Below, one piece after another: positions 1 through 14,000 of a stretch of 64,000 nt of DNA. The stretch is from contig JACCIC010000049.1 in NCBI GenBank assembly GCA_018907035.1, forward strand, positions 1,552,001-1,616,000. The letters are read 5' to 3'. The stretch is from Sycobia sp. Sy_11. Taxonomy: Eukaryota; Arthropoda; Insecta; Hymenoptera; Epichrysomallidae. Positions within the stretch are counted from its first letter, which is position 1. Every line of letters starts with the position of its first letter. The position numbers and the translations under genes are program-made. The notes beneath the pieces are model-generated. The model was not told where the DNA came from. It did not search any database and saw only the letters and a list, made by a program, of their open reading frames with translations.

Positions 1-2604
1 CATGTTTGAGAAAAGCATTTATTACCTGGGATGAAATAATTGCAAACTGGAACGCACCCAGTGACATGTTTTTTCTTATCCCGTTTTTAAGATTAAATAA
101 AAGACAATGGATTCTGTACTTTACAGGCGTGTGGTTTCCACATTCCTTTAACAAGATTGAATAAATCACTCTTTATAGATGGAATCTTAAAATTTATATT
201 TTGTAGGAGAATTAAAAAATTCTTATTCAACGCTAGATATTACAAGTAGCTTCCCTGTTGTAATGTTATTCGCTTTAATAATTTGAGCGATTATTAAAAA
301 TATCGCTATACAATAATAACCTAATATAATAAACTATAGCAATAAATTTAGGATCTATACTATACTACTTATAATATAGGATAAAAAGATGTAATCGACT
401 GAAATGACAATCCCACGATGAGATATCGATTCTTCTATCGGTATAATCGAAATTAGATTTTATTGTATTCTATAGTTAAGTTCGGTGTCAAATTCACGAC
501 GTCGTGCTTGACGTTTAATCGGTGATTAAAAATGAATCTCAAGGATTTAACTAATTTTGTTGTAATCATTCTTTTATGGAATGTAAATTTTTCCCCTGAA
601 TTTTTTTAAGAACAAGTCAATTAATTCTATTTATTTGAAATTTGGTTCAAGCTGTCTCGGCTATCTTTGTAAATTTTCATTAACTGCATAAATTATAACT
701 TGGCTAAGAGAAAACTGTTCTGAACGCTCAATCTAAATAAATATAGCATGCTGTCAATTATATCGAGCGATATAATCATACGAGTATTAACTATACAACT
801 GTGATATAATACAAGACCAGTAATAATACATTTGTAGGTCAACATCAATATGTAACTTTATTCAAGTTTAATAACTAAAAGAAAATTATATTTCTTTTAA
901 TAAATTAAAATAGATAACTTAAAAAAATAAATGAAAATAAATTATTTTAAATTATGAAAAATTCTTAATAATAATCTATTTATTTACTTAAAACAGTCTT
1001 TTATAATTATGAAAATATATTCGTAAGTATTAGTATATTTTAATATTTATATAATTGTTTCAAATTATCGATAATCAAATGTTTCTTTCATTCTTCGTAT
1101 TGAAAAAGAACACTTTTATTGGAAATGAACAAAATCTCATTTCTACTTATTCAAAATGCTTTATCACTTTTTGCTTATATGAAAAGGGGCGTGAATCAAT
1201 TGAAATTCATTTTGAGAAAATACGGTTTCAATAGTAGATCACAATAAATCCAGCACATCGGCTCAGTTCCGCTAACATCATCCCATGATTATTTGATAGC
1301 TATATATATAAAATCCTGAAATATGTTAAATTTCAGCGACCAATCGGTGACCGTTGATACTTATTCCGACCAATCTCAGAAGTTAACATTTCACATGGTC
1401 ATAATGTAAAAATTTAGTTTCTCGCTATTGAAGAAAAATTGCATTATATGTATTAATATTATATGTTTATCGCATACTTATTATAGATTTATATTTGTAT
1501 ATATTGTTCAATTATTCTGAATTATTGATTAAATATAACAATATTACATATTATTCATTTAAATATTTATATTTATAAAAAACGATTTTACTGAGTAATT
1601 AGTTTATGAATGTAGCTGATTTTTCCGCATAGCGAATAACGTGAGTTCAACACTGGACTTAAATTCTTCTATAAAATCCCTTTATTTTTACAGGTATGGT
1701 ACAGGTAATGATCTTCATCTAACGCATTCAAGTTTGTATAATCAAAAATTTATTTATTAGTTTTCGAATATATAAGAGATAACTTCTTTTCCATTTCGAA
1801 CGAGAATCATAAAATATAAAAATATTTCTGATTATCACATACTAACTGATCTTAAAATAATCACTTTAAAGATAATTGTATCAATTTTCAAATGTATTAT
1901 ATTACTCTTAAAGAGATTGAAAAATTTTAAAGCTATTATTTTTACAGCAAGAAACTTTTTTCACTTTCTTTAAGATAATGCTTCTTTTTTCAACACGGAT
2001 CAATGAAATTTCAGCGCAATGATATTTCATTTCCTTAAATTGAAAAAGTTAATTATCTACAAACAGTAGAATAAGAAGATCAAAATTGTCAATTAACGGC
2101 ATCAAAGTAGTAATGCTAATAGTAATATTAGTCTTAACGTATTATAATATATATTGAAATCTCGAAACATAAGTTTCAGATAGAATATTCTAGGTAGTTG
2201 ACAATATTTAATTCTAAAGAAAGCTTATGCATTCAAAATTATATTAATTAGAACAGTTTTATGAATTTCAATATCATGATTAAAGTAGAAAAGAATAGGT
2301 TTATTTTGGTTTCAAAAGAGATATTTTCCAATATTGCACAATATATTCCTATTGTAATTGTATTCTTCGCTCGACTGTATGATAGAACAATTCCTTCAGA
2401 TCTACAAAGCTTATTTTAGATAAAGTTGAACAAATTATATTATTTTGAAGGTTATATACGTATCATCAATATTACATTGATGCAATTATACGTATCGTCA
2501 TTTTCCGATAGTAAAAGTATCATTAACAAATATAATAAAAGCGCTAATTAGTATTGGTTCATTCCCATTGCCGTTTTAGAAAATAATTTAAACATAATAT
2601 AAAT
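1..2604. other. AT-rich gene-free stretch
   Basis: I see no coding exon, RNA gene or recognisable transposon in this stretch. It is strongly AT-rich with frequent stops in all frames. Ancient unrecognisable repeats cannot be excluded. Confidence 0.6.
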
Positions 2605-2892
2605 TTATAAGTTTAGAATCTTATTATCAGCAGCATCGCATCCTTTGGCCCATTTGTGAAAGCTTGCACTAAAGCGTAATTTAGGCTGAATGAAAGCTAT
2701 ACTATTATCGAAGAGAAACCTAGCGCAATCTAATTCCATTCTCTCGACAACATCATTTATTATAAAGCCAGATTCAAGCGAATGAGGAGGCATATTAATA
2801 GTACGCATCCTTGTATATATCTTTTCGCTTATAAACAAAACGTACTCGTCGAAAGTCCCTCTAAGTTTCCCCTTTATGCGCGCTGAAAGCAA
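2605..2892 (-). CDS. unrecognised open reading frame next to a GC-rich island, doubtful
   Basis: An open frame of about 95 codons starts at a TTG and has no in-frame ATG near its 5' end. I do not recognise the product, and no domain, signal peptide or membrane segment is evident. It reads leftward, away from the GC-rich island at about 3.2-4.1 kb. It could therefore be an exon of a minus-strand gene whose promoter is in that island, or simply a chance frame. No paralogue is visible in the window. It is listed because it stands out in otherwise non-coding DNA. Confidence 0.18.
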   Translation of the reverse strand: MLSARIKGKLRGTFDEYVLFISEKIYTRMRTINMPPHSLESGFIINDVVERMELDCARFLFDNSIAFIQPKLRFSASFHKWAKGCDAADNKILNL

Positions 2893-3135
2893 TAGACTGC
2901 CTCGAATCTCATACGAACGCGTATATACGATCCTTCACTAATTACACGACCTGGTTCGTATTGCACGTAATAGCTGCGCCGTCGTTTACGCGACCTGCGC
3001 GACTTATACCAGAGCCCCTTTAAAAACTAATCCAAACGAATTGCGCTTATAAAGCTCGCGAATCGATTGCCGTACGAGACCCTTCTATATACGATAGCCC
3101 CCTGCCTTATAAATATCTCATAGCTCCGTGGAGGG

Positions 3136-3210
3136 GGGAAACACACACACATACACACACACACACACACACACGCGCGCACACGAACGCGCACGTGTGT
3201 GTATATATTT
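3136..3210. repeat. (CA)n/(CG)n/(TA)n alternating purine-pyrimidine tract
   Basis: A run of CA dinucleotides passes into short CG-containing alternations and then into a TG and TA tract. Almost the whole stretch alternates purine and pyrimidine. It forms the left border of the GC-rich island. Confidence 0.85.
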
Positions 3211-4140
3211 ATATATTTATAGCTAACTGCCGATGCGCGCGACAATCACCTGACGAAAGTCGAGTCGGCGGCTGGACTGGAAGGCGCGGGCGAGGAGCTC
3301 GCCGTGGAGGCCGTGTTCGTCTCCTCCACGTCCATCATCTCTCATTGCCGCGGGGATGCAGGAATCAGCGAATCCTCGGCTCCTCCCGGCCAGCGGCTCG
3401 CGGTGCCGCCTTCGGTCGCCGCCGCGCCGCTGGGGCGCGCGGCACAACCACCTGCACGCACAACAACAACACCACAGCGCGCCACCCACCCCCCGCGTCG
3501 CGCTCGGGAGAGGCCCCCGAGAGCTTACCCTACGCGGATCGGCGGCGCGGGGATCGCGCACCAGCGAACGGACGGGCAAAGAGCAGCGGGAGCGGAGATC
3601 CTGGCCCGGCGTGCGTCGCGGGGACCGAGGAGATTTCGGACGGCTGTTGCTGGCGCGAGGGGGGAGGGAGGGAGGGGGGGGAGAGGCGAGGGTGTGCAGC
3701 ACTCGTCCCGCGCGATCAGCGCGGGGGGTTGACTGGCGCTTAGACGAGAGGAGGGGCGGGCGGGCGCACGCGCGCGCGCGCGCGCGGGGGGAGTCGGGGT
3801 CTGTACGAGGCGGGGCTGCTTGAGAGCCGACGCGCGAACGCGGGCTCACGGGCGACGACTGCAGGCCGTCCCCGAAGCGCCGAGGCGACCGGGACGCCCT
3901 CGACGGCGAGTCGGGGAGGGTGGTCGTCGCGGTTCCCGCGCTGGCCAATCCACCCTACCCCGCAACCGCCCGCCCGATGCGCGAGCCGAGGGGTTGCGGA
4001 ACGCGGCCCTCGCGAGGAGGGCATGCCCGCGCCACCTGTGCGTCGGTGGCCGCGGGCTTCGCCCCGACGAGGTGATCCGCGCGGCGCTGCTCGATCGCTC
4101 GGGCAGTGCAGAATTGATTTACCCCCTCGCTCCCCTTTAG
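3211..4140. other. GC-rich, CpG-dense island
   Basis: About 900 bp of very GC-rich, CpG-dense sequence stands abruptly inside AT-rich DNA. It contains a (CG)n run near 3767-3786, G-runs near 3660-3690, and several GGGCGG-like boxes. Long frames are open on both strands in several registers at once. That is what GC-rich DNA does by default, so I do not call them genes. The likeliest roles are a CpG-island promoter or 5' exon of a gene extending beyond what I can recognise, or a GC-rich repeat. A contaminating or misassembled segment is also possible. Confidence 0.6.
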
Positions 4141-5749
4141 ATTTTTCTTGCACGAGAACATTTTTCGGTTTGGGCATCGGAAATTTTTCATTGCTATTTG
4201 TACTTTTGAATATATTTTTTCGCTATTAAATCATCATAGTTAGAAATTAATTTAAAAAGTTAAAATATGGGTGATGTCTTTTTTTAAAACGAGAATTATA
4301 TTTTAAGAAAGCAAGACTGTCCTTTTGAATTTAATAATAAGAATTTTTTCCTATGGACATAATTTACTACTATATTCTAACAAAGTATAGGAGAAATTCT
4401 TTGCAGCCTCAATATTGTACAACTTCAAGAAGGTGTTTAATGTTTCTTCGGCCTGATGGAGAGTATTCAAACGTTTTAGTTGAAGGCGTGGTTTATCCAC
4501 TAAGGTTAATTTGGATAACTGTAGGAATTTTCTAGGCGCGAATACTGAGTTAAAGAAACTTTATGAATTTCTGAATTACGATGAATAAAAGTAAAAGCAA
4601 ACAAATTTTTTACCAAGCGACTGTAACAAACGATTGTAGAGAGTATAGAATGCACTTGGATTCTCTCGTATTCCTCTCACTTTGGTTAAGGTGTATGGGA
4701 ATCAATGGCAAAATTATTTAAGCGTAATTTTAAACAAGCAGCTACTGATTTTTGGCTAATATTTGAATAATTTGGTACGCTTACGGTACAAATCAAAACT
4801 CTACCGAACACTCGCCGACTTATACATTTATCTCCTGATTCTAACGATCTCCATCCTTCACTGCTGATGGACATTTTTTTGACGGGGAATGATTTGAATC
4901 AAGTGTTCTAAAATAATTGTTATTAAATAATTCTAAAATAATTCTAAATCAAGTGTTCTAAAACTTGATTTATCTAACATTCCGATAAACAACTGTCAAC
5001 GTGGCAACGTATACAGAAGGTGCGTAGTGAGTTTTAGACTGGGTCGTAGCAGGAGTATCCCAATGAAATTCACATTCGAGGAAAATTGAGTGCTAAACAG
5101 CATATATCAAGGGAGACACGTTGATTTTACCAAGATGAAATTCTGTTACACTGCCAATGCAATGGAAGTTATACTGTGTAATCAAACTTCATTCAGGTGA
5201 GGATGAAATCGTATGCATTGTTGCCATGTTAAGTAATGATACAACGAGACGTAAGCGCTGCGTAAAATAGCTAGTGACATGGCCAATGGTGCATAATTAA
5301 TGTTCTAATGAATAAACTGTAAATTATGTATATTACATTAAGTGATTAAGAACCAAATCTATCGCTCGATTCAAAGTTGCAACAATGTACTGATTTCGGA
5401 TCAATATAGCGATCTGGAATATTGAAAGATTTTTGAAACGTAACCACCGGTGAATCAAATTCTATAAGCACGAGCAGGTATTGTACATGTATTACAAACA
5501 TGCTCAGCGACTCTCCGTTTTTTGTGTATTGCATGTATGTATGAATTATTGATTGAAATCTTCTCAACGAAGAAAGCATATTTTATACTAATGAAGTTTG
5601 AATGTAGTTCAGATTGACAGGGGTTATGCAAGTATAGTGGAACGCATAAATTCACATTCGAAGTAATTAAGACACTTGACGACGCATTGTGCGCAAGTAA
5701 GATCCACTTCAATGAATATTACGAATCCACTCTTTCTTAAACTGAATTT

Positions 5750-5751
<2 letters not shown>
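4141..5751. other. gene-free stretch with a short direct repeat
   Basis: Short open frames occur here but none resembles a known protein or an exon with splice sites. A roughly 17-bp unit, AATCAAGTGTTCTAAAA, occurs twice between about 4894 and 4965. Nothing else is supported. Confidence 0.5.

Positions 5752-5824
<73 letters not shown>
5752..5824. repeat. (TA)n microsatellite
   Basis: An uninterrupted TA dinucleotide run of about 73 bp. Confidence 0.97.
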
Positions 5825-5826
<2 letters not shown>

Positions 5827-8800
5827 AATGGGGTGTGTTGTAAAACTATGGATCATAACATTTCATGAACTTGAACAAATGTAATAAGGCAGAGGTGACG
5901 TTTGTTCAAACCATAAAGTATTCAAATATATCGGAAGAGTTCGAATAATCAAAAATTTACCAAATTTAGTGATTTACGAAGAGCCTGTTCAATCATTTTA
6001 GTCATCTCGAATGGTTTGAATGTTCCAACGGATGGAACAAATGTTCGAGTATGAAAAAACTTTTTTTTTTAAGAAAATAAAGAAAAAGGTTTTATCCGAT
6101 ATACGCTAAAGAAGGATCGCAAAACCGCGAAACCAAAAATAGTTACCAATACGTGACAAATCATCGCACAGTTTGTAGCTACAGAACGCATTAGTAAATG
6201 ATACGCCCAATAATTTATAGAACTCTCCACATTAATGCACATTATTGTAAATGTTATGAGTATTGTAGCATCGAAGCCTCGTTTGTAGAAACAGGTTTCA
6301 CCGCTTACCGGTGAGGTTATGAGGAACTTACACGATTGGCTTTGACTCGTAAAACTAAACTTAAATTATTATTCTTATAATTAATTTAAGCTAATTTTTA
6401 AGTATATCAAAGTATCTATATTTATTTATCGATATAAAATGATAATATATAGTCGACGAATCAGCAACTGCAATCAGAGATGCATTACAATCCTTTGAAA
6501 CCATTTGCGCAAAATTCAACGCTACGAATTTAATTAATATATCTATGGCTGTTTAGCTTCAGCGTAATTAAAAGCTTTTCAAATTTATCTGAGAATCCTA
6601 TATATTTTAACTTATTTTTTTATGTAATGATAATTACATGCGTACGCAATAATTCTTTCTACAATATGATTTACTAATTGCTTTTTAAACAATTTCGATA
6701 CTTTCAGAATCTTTAAATAATACTACCTAATAAACATCGTATGTTCTAAGCATTAATTAATGTATAACTGAAAATATCTTATAGATAGTTAAACCAATTA
6801 CTGGCGGTGATTTAATGCTCGACAAGTTAATTGAAGTTTGAAATTTTTAATAAATATTTAATAAAATTTATTAGTATTTACTGATTGTTCAACTTTCTAC
6901 AGTTACGATTATAATAATATATACTGTGCCGTTGAACAAGATACAGAATAATGAAAGCATGACTATTGCAAGTGTCAACAATTTAGGTACTCACTTAGCT
7001 CAATTATTAAGAAAAGTAAAAATTAGATATAGACGAAACAAAATATTAACAAGTTTAAGTTACTAAGAACTCATGGGTAAATTTTTAGTTTAATTGGTTT
7101 TACTCTTTTAAATCAAGCTATTTTCAATACCTTTCTATACTTTTTACTACAGATTCTATTGCTGAAATAAACAAATTAATCATTCTCCCTCTTCATTGAT
7201 TCATTCCATGTCGTATTAAATGATGGATTATTGCACAATTTACATTATTTAATATTTTGAAAGAAATAAAAATAAAATTCCTAAGTCTTAGTGGTACAAT
7301 ATTCTTTATCAAATAGACTGTCTTTTTTTATAAATAATTTTTTATTGCATGCTTGAATATTGAACATAACTTTTTTATTACGTAAAAAAATGTTTATTTT
7401 ATTAATATTATCTTAATTTTGTACTGCTAAATCAGCAGTGCTCCAAGAGAATATGGCATCATCAGGGCGAGTCTCAAATTAAGCCGTTTTAAATAATGCT
7501 GTAAATTTATCAAAAATCGAGTTTGAAAAAAATATTATTTGTTTTTTAATTTAACAGTTGAAAGTGTTCATATTTTGAATCGATCCTTTTTTGTATTTTA
7601 ATGAATTACTTAATATTCAACCTTCTACTCGAAGGTCGCCCGTTTTATGCTTACATCCAATCTAGAAAGAATCGATGACTGTAATTTTAAAAAAATTATT
7701 TTGGTGGTAGATTTCGCAAAACTAAGGACTGGTTTAGTAATTCTACACTTGTTTCGTTGAAAATATCATGAATTTTTAATACTTCTTGTTAAAATATTAA
7801 TAACATTTCGGAAATATTTTATACATAATTCTATTTAAATGCAATCTAAGGCATTTCAAAAATTGATTAATAATTTTTCTCATTATTATATATCGAGAAT
7901 TAGGTAAAGTGGCTACCGAAAACTACTCTGAACCTGTAAACGGGCATTTATCATTAGATGAGAATTTAAAATATTATTTTCTCAGAAAATAAGAAAAGTT
8001 TCCAAACATTATTTTGCTCTATTCACATAATCTCAGTTAGAGCATGATTTCTGTTTAATATCAGCATACAATATTTTATTAGTATATCTTCCAGTGATAA
8101 TTATACAAGCTACAGGTACATCATATCTACCATTACCACAACATATTTTCATATAAGATCTAGATGTTCCGTCCAAGTATTATAAATGGAATTCTATTTA
8201 CAATGTCATCAGCGTTGGAATTTCTTTTTATGATGTTCTTCTTATATATTATTGCATGCTGTGAAATGAATATCACAATTATCAAATATATACAGAGTCA
8301 GAGAATAATTATTGTGAATCTTTGACATTACAAATCACATTATAAAAATATTAAAAGCTTATTTAAAATAACGTATTTGATGTTATTATGACTAATTAAT
8401 CATTATATTGTACTTTTATGAAATAAATCAAATTATATCATGTGTATTATTAACTTATATCTTGTAATTGTAATCAGCACTTAGCCAAGGGCTACCTGCA
8501 CGTATAATTCGTAATGCTATATATTTCGTACAATACTGCAATCCTCTTCAGCGCCATCTACTAACCATAGTTTCAAACAGATAATTTACTCTGCATTACC
8601 ACCGAAGACGATTATGTATGATATTCTGTGATTTTCTATCGGAAGATAAACTTACGAAATATGCCCCAGTATTATGATTAAAACGATTCACCATACTTTT
8701 AAATGAACATTGAAGTGGTTTTACATTAAAGAGAGCTTTTTTTTCATTTTTATGCCATTTTTATAATTAAGAAGAAATATTTTTCATCTCCATAAATTGC

Positions 8801-10640
8801 TGCCAACGTTATATGAAGTCGGCATTAAAAATATTATATTCCGTCCTTTTTTTTTAAATAGACATTGATAAATTCAATTTTAAGGAACTTATTCTGTCTC
8901 ACTTTACTCTTATTGGCTATTTGCATTTTCCTCGAACTAAAGTTTCTAACGTGAATACTTAGTTCAAACTAAGATACAAACATATTTTTGGATGAAAGGA
9001 TGCAATCTAACTGCGAAATTATTTTTGTAAAATCATTTATTAATTTAGTATCAAGATTAATATTAAAGTAATGTTAAAAGATGTTCGTTTGTAAATAATT
9101 TCGGAATATGTTAGATATAATTTGTTTCGAGTAAATAATTTGATTTATAGGGATACATTTGGAGGGATACATTTTAATTTATAGGGAAACATTTAACTTA
9201 GTTTAACGTAACAAAATTAGAGCTTAAAACAGTAATGAGATCATTTAGAAATGTGGGAATTAATTCCCGCGTTAGTGTTATATGGAACTGCAATTGAATT
9301 GTAATCTTAGAAACAGTTCCTTTATTAATATATTTTGTAATATTTTAGACTTATTTTGTGTAAAGTACATGATTTGATTTATAGAGATACATGTGGTAAT
9401 GAATATTAACATTATTGAATGGTCTCATTACGAAGTTCACATATATTCTTGTATAGGCACTGGAAATTTCTATAGAATCAAAATATATTTCTGAATCATT
9501 TATATACCATAGAATTTATAAATCAATTGACTACTCCACTTCGCCTTCACAATCTAGGGATTTACTAAAAGTGAGTTCCACATAGCAACTTATCTAATAT
9601 TAAATAAAACTAATCTAATTAAATAACACTAATATTATGCAATAATTATAAAAGGATAACCGGTAGCATTATTTATTAACTCATTATAAAACCATTATTT
9701 TAAAAAATGATGCAAATCTGCACATTAACAAATCATCTACCTAATTAATTGCTTATTATTAAATCAATCTGTAAATATAAATATACTGATTACAAAATAT
9801 ATAAAAATTGTTATATTGTTTATCATCTATTCATGTTATTTATTATTAATATTAATCAATATTAAGTATTTAATTCAGTTAAATTGTTTATTTGTTTCAT
9901 AATATAAATTCAATTTTTCTTCCATTACGATGATAATAAATATTGCTAATGTTTATTCTTCTTTTTATTGTGTCTAAACTTTCGGGTGTTAAATACTAAA
10001 GAGATTTTTTATAGGCGACTGCAAATTTCATATTAAATTAATATAGTATCAGCGAATCTTTAACTGAACGTTCAGTTTATCTTAAATTAATAAATTAAAT
10101 CAGGAATGTCGATAAGGATTCACTATGCACCATTTATTAAGTTTTCCTACAAAATTATTGTTCTTTTATTTTTATTGTGAAGAAAAAGATAAATACATTA
10201 AGTCAATTTATTCAACTATTAATATTTTATTAATTCATATTGTCTTTTTGTATAATTATTATGAATATTAAAAAATTAGAAAATCCAGAGATTTATTGCA
10301 AGAGTACCATAATGGCATTACGTGAAAATCTTTCAATAATACCTTTATAAATTAATTTATTATTAATTTAAAATCATTATTAATTTTTATACATAATTTA
10401 ATTTTTATTTAGTTTTAAGTATCGTATAACTTCTTCATAATTAGATAAATTGTATTTCCTTATTTATTCTGTTTTAGATTAAGAAGGTTTTTAAGCCCTT
10501 TGTCTTAATAAATATATATCTTTTTATCTATCGATCTATCTATCTATCTCACTCTTTCCCTCTTTTTTTGTTTCTCTCATGAAGAAAGGGTAACTAGTAC
10601 AAAATAAATAACAAACAGACAAAGACAGAAAACGGAAGAA
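5825..10640. other. AT-rich gene-free stretch
   Basis: No exon or transposon relic is recognisable. The only feature I single out is the CTCF-like motif at 8549-8567. Otherwise the stretch is AT-rich with dense stops on both strands. Confidence 0.55.
8549..8567 (-). promoter_or_regulatory. possible CTCF-like insulator motif
   Basis: Read on the minus strand the site is TGGTTAGTAGATGGCGCTG. It contains the AGATGGCGC core that fits the conserved CTCF recognition pattern. It is a single occurrence in an AT-rich desert, about 2.5 kb from the protease cluster. The match is to a motif only. Chance or a transposon remnant is possible. Confidence 0.3.
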
Positions 10641-10661
10641 AGAGCGAGAGCGAGAGAGAGA

Positions 10662-10692
<31 letters not shown>

Positions 10693-10693
10693 T

Positions 10694-10740
<47 letters not shown>

Positions 10741-10741
10741 A

Positions 10742-10772
<31 letters not shown>

Positions 10773-10773
10773 G
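10641..10773. repeat. (GA)n microsatellite
   Basis: A GA repeat of about 130 bp with occasional GTGA and GAAA interruptions. It lies about 250 bp beyond the 3' end of gene A. Confidence 0.97.
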
Positions 10774-11027
10774 GAACAGGAGAAAGAGAACGCTTATCTT
10801 ATAAAATTTACGTTACTAAAAATTCTCCATTTTAAATTTATTACATATAATTTATTCTACCATATGTAACCTTTTACATCATTGAAAAATAGTCTATTCA
10901 GTTTAAATATTCTATTAATATTGGGAAATATTATAAAATAACCATATTTAATTTGTTTTCAGAAATTTTGTGGAATCTTAGTATAATATACTTATAAATT
11001 AAATTAATAAATAATTAAAATTAGTAA

Positions 11028-14000
11028 TTAAAAAAATATTTTCGTAACTAAAGGGAAGTTAATAGCTGGAGGTGGATTTAGTAAATTTAAGTTTGAATTA
11101 TAATAATTAATTTCCTCTTGTATGTATGATATGTAAGATGAGATTTTTGTATAGATGTTAGGTACGCCGTCAGCTCTAACTTTGTTATTACTAGTTGAAA
11201 TACCAACAAGAACAGATTTATAAACATCAACCATAGGATTACCATCATCACCCTGTAAAAAATGGAATGTATAATCAATGTTTAATGATATGGAAACCAA
11301 ATTTTGATACATGAAACTTTTCAATTCGAAAGTATCATTGTACAAATCGCTGAATATGGTCTAATTAAAAGTGATAATTAATAGTAGTTTCTTTAAGAGT
11401 AAAGCTTTAATGGTTGATAGAATCAATGTTTTCATAATTAGTAGTTTATATATTATAATTAGTAGTTTTTCGTAATTTATCGCGCTCTAGCAGTTTCTCA
11501 TAAGTAGCTACTGATTTGCAGACGCAGGAATGGAAGTAGAATCTCTAATTAACCAGACATATGCTTTCAGCGACAAATAAATATGTAAAACTATTAGATT
11601 GGCTTAGTCTAATTAAATGAAAGAGATAAACTTATATTGTGGATTAACATTTTTGAAAAAAGAATAATTTTTTTAATGCATTTCTTCAATGCACATTGAC
11701 ACAGCTGTAAATTATATTGAAAATTCAAGAGGTATTTATCAGTTAGTCCGTTGAATCATAATATCTAGAATTATATCATAATCGTTCGATTCATTAACTA
11801 CTAATTTTCGTAATTTGAGTTGAATATAAAATACAAATTCTGATCTTACATAACCACATCCAGCACCTAATCTTGTCGTAGTGCAAAGATGATCCTTATT
11901 GAGAATGTAATCGGTGTACCATTGCTGACAAATGGCTAAAGGCTCAATTGCTGAGATTATCTTGTGAAGTATTTTTGAATTACATTCTCTTGTCTCACTA
12001 CCGAATCCCGAAATAATAACTGTCGAACCAACAGGAATATCTGAATTGATAAATGGTAATGCAATGGGTGCCACACTTTCTGATATTTCAATTGAATTAA
12101 TGAGCTAAAGTGTCAAAAACCGTAATATTAATGCAGAAGTACGTAAATAATAAACGCAAATATATAAAAAATATGACAGTTTCTACTTAACCTATAGTTA
12201 TATCATAAAGAAAACAAAAATATAATAAATACTGTAAATACTATTAAATAAAATAAGGAATAAACCAAAAGTGATTCTCAAGGGTGCAGAGTCTCTTCCT
12301 ATGCCGAACGAGATAGTTAAATCTTTGACGTAATAATCCTCAAACTATTCAAGGGGCTTAAATGGTAGGCCAGTTTCTTTAGGTGCTACTGGATGCGCAA
12401 TGTATTTAACGATGACAAAGGTCTTCGTGATGTCCACGGTGCGGAGACATTCATTGCCTGATGACGGGCCAAGCGATTTCTTAATATAATGTCGAAAAGG
12501 ACCGTATTGTTCCTGCGGCCATCAAATCCCCTTCTGAAGTCATGTTATTGGTTACCAAGGCACGCAGCCAATCCACGTTGCCAGCACCTTATGGAGAAGG
12601 CGAAGTCACACTGAGGAAATCGAAAAACTCTCGCTGTCGGGTTTATAACTTCCTGGGGATGAAGAAGTTCTTAGAGAGAGGCTGATGGTCCCGGACTTTC
12701 TAGCACCACAATTTTAGATTATTTATATCCACATTAAGATGTTGGCGGGTATCGATCATTACTGATGGGCGGTAAGTTTATCAGCTTCTCAATTTGGCCA
12801 AATGTTTCAAATTACAAGATGATAACTTTCCGCCTATTCATAATGCTTCTATTCATCGACCGCCTAAGGTAACTTTCAGTTACGATCCTGATATTCCAGA
12901 TACTTTGAGAATCTTCACATTTGATTATAGTTACAATGTCACAATGGGCGACTTGAACGCCAATCTATTACTTGAAAGTCAGTTGGTTAAACATAATGTT
13001 AAGCGTATTATCGAGACTTAAAAAATATTGAAATAGATGCATTTGCGAATGCTAAGTTGCTTCGAATGGTCACCCTTCAGTTCATCGTCTTTAACGTTAA
13101 GTCCGCTATTTCTGGACAAACCTTTTACCTGTCATCAGTCAGCTTGACCCTTGAAGAGCTTTTTATCACATAAAATGACAAACATTTGTAACAGATAAGA
13201 GAACAAAAATAGGATTTCTGACTTTAATTTTAATATCTCTGATTAGAATTTAAAAATATAATATTAATTCACTACCTTGCCTAAAAAAAGAAAGATTTGT
13301 ATAGGAAAATAATATACATTTATCCCAAAAGACCCAAAAATAGGAACTGGCTGCTATCATAATAGGTTTCAGCCGCTCAGAATATATAGAAATACCTTTA
13401 TTTGGATTACTATGTTTTTATGGACTAGTGTAATTTTTAACCAAATTTTGTTTTAAATTCCAAGTATATTTGTCGCTCTTGTTTTTAATTCAAAGTTTGA
13501 AGCATGATTTGCGGTATAAAGTTCTGTAAATATATGAAACTTTTTCTTAAAATTTTATTGTTTTTAAAATCGTAGAAAATTTTCTCGTTTTGTAGTTTTG
13601 TCAACAATGTAATTCAACTGAAATACCCAGCAATCTGTCCTAAACACATTGGCATACAAGAAAATTGAGAGTTGTATAGCAATTTATTGTGTCACAGGCA
13701 GATATATTCGCCGAAGATGAAACTATAGACTAGCAGAAATTGCGTTTGAGCCCAGTAACTACTGCTTCTGCTTAACTGAAATAAAAAATTCTTTGGACAC
13801 TCAAGCAGAGCATCTATTAAAATTTTGGTTTAGTGTAAAGTCGATATGTTTGAAGGCTACGCATTTTCTGGTATATTTTTTTTCATCAAGTTCTGATCTG
13901 AATTTCGAGAGCGACATCGATTTAAATAGATTTCTTTTAGTTATACCATGTTCAGTGCAATGTGATATTATATTTATTATAAGAAAATAATTTATTCGGT

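Noticed and set aside
3223..4191. Several long overlapping open frames on both strands, up to 241 codons
   Set aside because: They overlap in many registers within GC-rich DNA, are Arg/Ala/Gly/Pro-rich and show no domain. Such frames are expected by composition.
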